Of a DNA stretch of 64,000 nt, positions 58,917 to 64,000 are shown piece by piece (the stretch's first letter is position 1; each line of letters begins with the position of its first letter). The notes beneath the pieces are model-generated. The model was not told where the DNA came from and did no database searches. It saw nothing but the letters and a program-made list of their open reading frames with translations. The stretch comes from Rugosimonospora africana (GTDB lineage: Bacteria > Actinomycetota > Actinomycetes > Mycobacteriales > Micromonosporaceae). Where the stretch lies: NCBI RefSeq assembly GCF_016862975.1, contig NZ_BONZ01000055.1, positions 1 through 64,000 on the forward strand. Direction: 5' to 3'. The translations under genes were made by a program, and so were the position numbers.

Positions 58917-61508
58917 ATGCGACAGGTACGGATCTCGCGCAGAACCGGAGCGATAGTCGTCTTTCTCGTCAGCGCCGGTCCGGCTGTCCTGGTGATGCCC
59001 GCGCACATCCGCCTGGTGGTCGCGCTCGTCGCGATCGCCGGCTGGGTGCTCGGGTACCTGCTGGTGAAGTTCCTCAGCACCGGACTGCTGACCGATCCCA
59101 GCTGGCGGCGACCGAGCCGGAAGCTCGCGGCCGGGCGCGGCCGGCGCCGTAGGGAATACGTGATCCCGACCGAGGTGCCTCCGCCACCCGGTGTGCTCAT
59201 CGGCCGTGACGAGCAGGTGCGCACGATCTGCGAACACCTGATGCGACCGGCCGGCGACGGCCCGTCGGTCGTGGTGCTGACCGGGCCGACGGGGGTGGGC
59301 AAGTCGGCGCTCGCGATCGGGATCGCCCAGGTGCTCGCCGACCGGTACCGCGACGGGCAGCTGTTGGCCCGGCTGGACCGGGCGGCTCCGGGGCAGCAGG
59401 GAGTCGACGACGTACTGCGCACCTTCGTGACCGCGCTGCAGGAGCAGGGCGACGCGATGCCGGCGACCGGGCCGGAGCTCGTCCGCCGGTACCGGGAGCT
59501 GACGGCCAGCCGGCGGGTACTGGTGATCCTCGAATCGGCGCGCGATCCGGAGCAGGTACGCCCGCTGCTGCCGCGCGGCCGGGGCTGCGGCGCGATCCTC
59601 ACGTCCTGGCACACGCTGGCGCTTGACCCGTCGTGGCTGCCGGTGCCGATCGACCGGCTCAGCGACGAGTCCGCGCTGCGGGTCCTCGACGCACTGGTCG
59701 GCAACGGCCGGGTGGAGGCCGAGGCGGCCGACGCGCTGCGCATCGCCGAGGCGACGGCGGGGCACCCGTTCGCGTTGCAGGTGGCCGGCGCCGCGCTGGC
59801 GTCGCGGCGCAACTGGACGTTGAAGGTCGCGGTGCAACGGATGTCGGAGGCCCGCCTGGTGCCGGCGGTCGGTCAGACGCTCCCCGCGTACTCGGCCGCG
59901 CTGGACCTCAGCTACGCGCTGCTGACCGAGCAGGAACGGCGAGGGTTGCTGATGCTCGGGCTGATCGAGGAGCCGACGTTCGCGCCGTGGATGCTCGGCG
60001 CGCTGTTGCGCGGCGCCGAGCGGGCGGTGCGCGACGGCGGTCTGCCGGCGGCCCCCAACGGCGCGGTGTCGCCGGGCGCCGACCCCGACGGCGACTCCGA
60101 CCCGGGCGTCGACGCGACAGCCGAGCGGATTCTCGACCGGCTGGTGTACGCCCGGCTGGTGGAGCGGCGCCTGGACGACGCCACCGGAGTGGCCACCTTC
60201 CGGATCGCCGGACACATCGAGTCGTACCTCAAGACGCGGCTGTTCGCCGAGGTGCCCGTCGAGGCCCGCCAGGGCGCCGTCGACGAACTGTCCCACGCCC
60301 GCCGGTTGCACGGCGAGCGCAGCCCGGAGCGGTTGCTGCGCTACCAGGTGTACCAGCAGCTGCACGACGGTGACCTGTCCACGGCGCTGAACACCGCCCG
60401 CGCGGTCCTCAAGCTGTGCCGGGAGCGGGTGGAGACGGCCGGCGAGGCGGTGAAGGCCGGCAGCGCCATGAAGGCCAGCGACGTGGTGGACAGCCTCGCG
60501 GCCGTCAGCAGCCGCGACGAGTGGGAGCGTGCGAAGGCGGAGGAGGGCCTGGCACTGGCCGCCCTCGCCGAGGTCAACGGCGAGCTGGGCTGGCTGGAGG
60601 ACTCGCGCCGGTACGCCACGGCGGCGCGGGAGACGGAGACCAAACCGTGCCGGCCCCGGGCGTTGCGCTGCCTGGCCCTGGTGAACGCGCGGACCGGGCG
60701 GCTGGACGAGGCGCAGCGCCTGCTGGACGAGGCGGTAGTGGCGGCGGACCAGCTCACCGACCGCTGGGAGGTCGTCCGGACCAAGCGCGACCTGGCTCTG
60801 GTCCAGGCTCAGCGGGGGCTGCACGACCGGGCCCGGGAGACCATCCTCGACGCGGTGACCACGTGCTCGTCGTCGGACGATCCGGCGCGGCACCGGCTGC
60901 CCGCCGTGCTGTGGGCGCAGGGCACCGTGCTCGCGGCCACCGGCGACTGGGACGAAGCCGACCGGGTACTCGACCGGGCCGAGACGCTGTTCGCCGGGCC
61001 CGGTCCGCACCAGCGCCTGTGGCTGCCCTGGATCCGCCACCAGCGCGCGCTGGTCGCCCTGGAGCAACGGCGGTACGGGCGCGCGCGGGAGCACGCGCTT
61101 CGGGCCAGCCAGGCGTTCCGGGACATGAACCACCGGTACGGCATCGCCCACTGCCGCATGACGATCGGCCGCGCGTACCTCGACGAAGGCAACGAACCGG
61201 CGGCCACCCCGATCCTCGAAGAGGCGGTGCAGACCTTCGGCGGCTGTGGCGACCGGTGGATCGAAGCCGAGTGCCGCACCTGGCTCGGCGAGGCGCATCT
61301 GTCGGCGGGCCGGCTCAAGCCGGCGGCCGAGGCGTTCGCCCGGGCCGCGCAGGACTTCCACGACCTGGGCGACACCCGTAGCCGTGGGCGGGCGCGGGCC
61401 AGGCTCAGCGTCGCCGACGCGCGGCGGCGGCGGGAGGCGGTCGAGGACAACCCGCTGCTGCGGGTCGCCCGGCCGCTGGTGGTCGGCATGCGCGTGCGGG
61501 CCGATTGA
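58917..61508 (+). CDS. Membrane-anchored STAND NTPase with TPR repeats
   Basis: 863 aa. Two membrane helices near the N-terminus (about 11-32 and 34-56), a basic linker (RRPSRKLAAGRGRRRREYV), then an NB-ARC-type NTPase: VLIGRDEQVRTICEHL, Walker A TGPTGVGKSALAIG (about 121-130), VLVILESARDPEQVRPLLP as Walker B region (Asp largely replaced by Glu/Ser), HPFALQVAGAAL. A winged-helix-like stretch and then TPRs from about 480 to 850. No catalytic effector domain, so the membrane helices may be the output. Stop overlaps the start of the next STAND gene (TGATG). Confidence 0.8.
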   Translation: MRQVRISRRTGAIVVFLVSAGPAVLVMPAHIRLVVALVAIAGWVLGYLLVKFLSTGLLTDPSWRRPSRKLAAGRGRRRREYVIPTEVPPPPGVLIGRDEQVRTICEHLMRPAGDGPSVVVLTGPTGVGKSALAIGIAQVLADRYRDGQLLARLDRAAPGQQGVDDVLRTFVTALQEQGDAMPATGPELVRRYRELTASRRVLVILESARDPEQVRPLLPRGRGCGAILTSWHTLALDPSWLPVPIDRLSDESALRVLDALVGNGRVEAEAADALRIAEATAGHPFALQVAGAALASRRNWTLKVAVQRMSEARLVPAVGQTLPAYSAALDLSYALLTEQERRGLLMLGLIEEPTFAPWMLGALLRGAERAVRDGGLPAAPNGAVSPGADPDGDSDPGVDATAERILDRLVYARLVERRLDDATGVATFRIAGHIESYLKTRLFAEVPVEARQGAVDELSHARRLHGERSPERLLRYQVYQQLHDGDLSTALNTARAVLKLCRERVETAGEAVKAGSAMKASDVVDSLAAVSSRDEWERAKAEEGLALAALAEVNGELGWLEDSRRYATAARETETKPCRPRALRCLALVNARTGRLDEAQRLLDEAVVAADQLTDRWEVVRTKRDLALVQAQRGLHDRARETILDAVTTCSSSDDPARHRLPAVLWAQGTVLAATGDWDEADRVLDRAETLFAGPGPHQRLWLPWIRHQRALVALEQRRYGRAREHALRASQAFRDMNHRYGIAHCRMTIGRAYLDEGNEPAATPILEEAVQTFGGCGDRWIEAECRTWLGEAHLSAGRLKPAAEAFARAAQDFHDLGDTRSRGRARARLSVADARRRREAVEDNPLLRVARPLVVGMRVRAD

Positions 61509-64000
61509 TGCGGCGGAGGATCGGCCGCAGGTACATCGTCCGGATCCGGCTGTCCGTCCGGGGCCTGCGCCGCACCCTGCACCCGTACCGCCTGGTCATC
61601 GCGGGGATCGCCGGTGGCCTCGGCGCCATACTGGGTGCGGTCTACGACCAGATCGAGACCCGCCTGAAGATCGTCACCATCATCGCGATCGGCGTCCTCA
61701 CCGCGATGGCGGTGGTGCTCACCGAACCGCCCAAGGGCGGGGACGAGCAGCTCCGTTCCGAGGAGCAGAAGCTCCTGGACGCTCCGCGGCCGCGACGACG
61801 CCGTCGCAAGCGCGTAGAAGGCAGGAGTGTCGATGGCCGGAGTGTGGACGGCCGGAGTGTGGACGGTGGCCCGGCCCGCCCCCGGTTTGCCTGGTGGCGG
61901 TGGTGGCCCCGGCGCATCGCGCCGACACTGCCGCCCAGCGACGGGCTGTTCTGCGGCCGGGTGCGGGAGCTGGCCGAGCTGACCGAGCGGCATGACGCGG
62001 CCCGGGCGGCGCGGCAGCGGCCCGCGCGCTCGCCCGCCCCGGCCGAGCAGGATGCCGGGCGCGGCACCACCGGACCGGTGCTCCTGCTCATCCACGGCAA
62101 GCCCGGGGTCGGCAAGAGCGCGCTCGCCCTGGAGCTGGGCCGGCGGCTGGCCAGCGAGTACCCGCACGGGCAGGTGTACGCGAACCTCGGTACCCTGCGC
62201 GACGCCCGTACCCCACGGGAGATCCTCGGCATCCTGCTGAAGGCGCTCGGCTGGCCGGAGGGGGAGATCCCGTCCCAGACGGTGGAGTGCGCGAAGATCT
62301 TCCGTTCGCTGACCACCAAGCGCCGGGTGCTCTTCGTGCTCGACGCGGCCCGCCAGCCGGACCAGGTGCTGGAGGTGCTCCCGGCCGACCCGCGCTCCGC
62401 GGTCATCGTGACCAGCCGACGAGACTTCGGTACCGACCTCGGTGTGCCCTCGTACCCGCTGGACGTCCCCGATCCGGACGAGGCCATCGCGATCCTGCGC
62501 TCGGCCAGCGACACCGACGACGGCACCCGGCCGGAGTGTGCCGCGCAGATCGTCCAGGCGTGTGGTGCGCTGCCGCTGGCGATCCGGGCGGCGGCCGAGC
62601 GGGTCAACCCGGGCGGTGCCGAGCTGTGCCACGTCGCCGGCCTGCTCACGCCGCCCGCGTCCCGGCTGAGCTGGCTGGAACGCCCGGACATCAGCGTGGT
62701 GGAGCGCATCGCCAGCGAGTACGACCGCCTGCTGGACCAGGAGAAGCGCGCCCTGCAGCTGCTGACCCTCATCGACTCGCCGACGTTCGTGCCGTGGGTG
62801 CTGGCACCCCTGCTGGGCGTTGCGTCCTCAGAGGCGGAAAACCTGGTCGCCCAGTTGGGCGCGGCGCAGATGCTGGACAACGTCCGGCGCGACGAGGCGA
62901 CCGGCCTGGCCCGCTACTCGTTCCACCCGCTGGTCCGGCTGTTCGCAGAGGCGAAGCTGGACGACGAGGTCAGCTCCGACGAGCGCGCCGAGGCCCGGCG
63001 CCGGCTCGACGAGGCGTACCGCGAGGTGGTGATGGGGGTACTCGCGCGGGTCGATCCGACGTTCTGGCTGCCGCCACCGACGCCCAAGTACCTGAAGCCG
63101 CACAGCAACGTCCCGCGCCGGCTCGCCGCGGACCCGCATCCCTGGATCCGCGCCGAGTACCGCAACCTGCTCCGCTGCATCGAACTGTCCCATGTGGACG
63201 AATCGGCGCTGTGCTGGCGGATCGCCGCGCAGCTGGACGGCTGCGTACCCGACGAGCTGCGGCCCGACGCGAGCCTCCGCGCGTACGACCTGGCCATCAA
63301 GGCGGCCCGCAGCGACCACAACGACCTCGGCCTGATCCAGGTGCTGCTGGCCAAGGGCACGTTCCTCAACGGGGTCGAGTGCTACCAGGAGGGGCGGGAA
63401 GTGCTGGACGAGGTCGTCGACCGGGCCCGGCAGCTGCGTCGGGGCGACGACCGGCACAAGGCTCAGGAGGGTGCCCGGATGGAGGTGCTCGCGCGGCGCA
63501 AGATTGGCGAGGCGTACCTGCAGATGGGTGCGTACGAGAAGGCCGACAGAGCGTTCCGCGTCGCGTACACGGCCGCGGCCGCCAGCGGTGAGGAGACCGA
63601 GCGGCGGCTGGTCCGGCTGCTGCTCGCGGAGACCCGGCAGGTGGACAGCCCGGACCCGGACGAGCTGGACGCGGGTGGCAGCGACTCCAGCCGGTTCCGG
63701 GCCGTCCTCGGTTCGGCGGAGGCGACCCGGCGCCGCCACGAGTGGGGACAGGCCAGCGAGTACCTGGCCCGGGCGCTGGAACTCAGCGACGACGACGCGC
63801 AGCGCGAGGCGACCGTGCGGTACCGGATGGCCCGGCTCAACCTCGACTGGCACCTGCACGAGCACGGCTGGCCGTACGGGCCGTCCGCCGCCCCGGCCGG
63901 CGGCACGCCCAGCGAGTTCTCGCTCGCCGACCACGCGGTACGGCACGCCGCCGAGGCCGTGCTGATCTTCCGTCGTACCGGCAACAAGATCGGCGAGGTT
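61508..64000 (+). CDS. Second membrane-anchored STAND NTPase with TPRs (runs off the window)
   Basis: At least 831 codons; the frame is open to the last base. N-terminus basic, one or two membrane helices (about 29-45 and 56-72), a very basic linker (RPRRRRRKR), a tandem GRSVDGRSVDGRSVDG repeat from three 15-bp units (about 61820-61864), then NB-ARC: GLFCGRVRELAEL, Walker A HGKPGVGKSALALELG (about 195-208), RVLFVLDAARQPDQVLEVLP as Walker B, GALPLAIRAAAERV. TPR-like helices follow. Same layout as the preceding gene though diverged, so a duplicated pair that could form a hetero-oligomer at the membrane. Confidence 0.8.
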   Translation, partial: MRRRIGRRYIVRIRLSVRGLRRTLHPYRLVIAGIAGGLGAILGAVYDQIETRLKIVTIIAIGVLTAMAVVLTEPPKGGDEQLRSEEQKLLDAPRPRRRRRKRVEGRSVDGRSVDGRSVDGGPARPRFAWWRWWPRRIAPTLPPSDGLFCGRVRELAELTERHDAARAARQRPARSPAPAEQDAGRGTTGPVLLLIHGKPGVGKSALALELGRRLASEYPHGQVYANLGTLRDARTPREILGILLKALGWPEGEIPSQTVECAKIFRSLTTKRRVLFVLDAARQPDQVLEVLPADPRSAVIVTSRRDFGTDLGVPSYPLDVPDPDEAIAILRSASDTDDGTRPECAAQIVQACGALPLAIRAAAERVNPGGAELCHVAGLLTPPASRLSWLERPDISVVERIASEYDRLLDQEKRALQLLTLIDSPTFVPWVLAPLLGVASSEAENLVAQLGAAQMLDNVRRDEATGLARYSFHPLVRLFAEAKLDDEVSSDERAEARRRLDEAYREVVMGVLARVDPTFWLPPPTPKYLKPHSNVPRRLAADPHPWIRAEYRNLLRCIELSHVDESALCWRIAAQLDGCVPDELRPDASLRAYDLAIKAARSDHNDLGLIQVLLAKGTFLNGVECYQEGREVLDEVVDRARQLRRGDDRHKAQEGARMEVLARRKIGEAYLQMGAYEKADRAFRVAYTAAAASGEETERRLVRLLLAETRQVDSPDPDELDAGGSDSSRFRAVLGSAEATRRRHEWGQASEYLARALELSDDDAQREATVRYRMARLNLDWHLHEHGWPYGPSAAPAGGTPSEFSLADHAVRHAAEAVLIFRRTGNKIGEV

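Noticed and set aside
58851-61361. 836-codon minus-strand frame opposite the first STAND gene
   Set aside because: Antisense shadow of the NB-ARC/TPR gene, with no family features.
1-64000. CRISPR arrays, transposases, integrases, tRNA or rRNA genes
   Set aside because: None recognised on either strand. The short direct repeats found are too few and too close to be CRISPR, and there are no insertion sequence ends next to transposase-like frames.

Overview
The window is a 64 kb piece of a very GC-rich chromosome from a filamentous actinomycete. The coding style points to Actinomycetota: GTG and TTG starts, third-position GC, SARP and STAND regulators, SigE-like ECF sigma factors, ROK, TetR and MarR regulators, Tat export and F420-type LLM oxidoreductases. 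Micromonosporales is my best guess, but that is inference. It reads as ordinary accessory chromosome. I saw no rRNA, tRNA, CRISPR array, transposase, integrase or phage genes.

Layout. 1-3.4 kb: end of a sensor kinase, a NarL-type response regulator and a fatty acid desaturase preceded by a 31-bp-period direct repeat, then a cold shock protein; together they resemble a DesKR-type membrane thermosensing module. 3.5-8.3 kb: NYN-LOTUS protein, GNAT/TetR pair with a shared operator, and a Tat-exported PHP-domain protein coupled to an unknown partner. 8.3-11.6 kb: a large SARP-NB-ARC-TPR regulator. 11.6-21.3 kb: secreted Tyr-rich protein, haloalkane dehalogenase/MarR pair, methyltransferase, VOC protein, ABC-2 exporter, SDR, ECF sigma factor with anti-sigma-like partner, and L,D-transpeptidase. 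21.4-38.7 kb: GNAT, TetR-controlled ABC exporter, RtcB ligase, methyltransferases, LLM oxidoreductase, four MFS exporters (two with ArsR regulators), and an aldo/keto reductase. 38.6-43.8 kb: a six-gene minus-strand operon for polar amino acid uptake (ATPase, binding protein, two permeases) ending in L-asparaginase and CutC. 43.9-46.8 kb: ROK regulator, SDR and ECF sigma factor, tightly coupled. 46.8-49.5 kb: DUF2268-type protease and an AlbA_2 (Schlafen-type) ATP-binding regulator around a cluster of AAATGTAAC boxes. 49.5-56.8 kb: a MetRS paralogue with an elaborate leader, a degenerate aminoglycoside phosphotransferase, a TetR/HelD pair and a DHA2 exporter/ArsR pair. 57.1-64 kb: an HTH-solenoid protein, a small repeat-rich ORF and two membrane-anchored STAND NTPases with TPRs, in one coupled cluster that runs off the window.

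The strongest candidate for something undescribed is the leader of the methionyl-tRNA synthetase gene (50979-51138, minus strand). It has a TAnnnT promoter, a leaderless 15-residue ORF with two adjacent Met codons, mutually exclusive anti-terminator and terminator hairpins ending in UUUU, and a hairpin that can hide the ribosome binding site. This is the layout expected for ribosome-mediated attenuation in response to Met-tRNA.

Other notable points are the AlbA_2 regulator whose own -35 and -10 elements are the two halves of its likely operator, the STAND cluster at the right edge, the desaturase module at the left edge, and a very common promoter form here: TAnnnT followed 6-7 bases later by the start codon, implying many leaderless mRNAs. 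Most regulator genes sit beside a palindrome in the divergent intergenic space, and these are listed separately.
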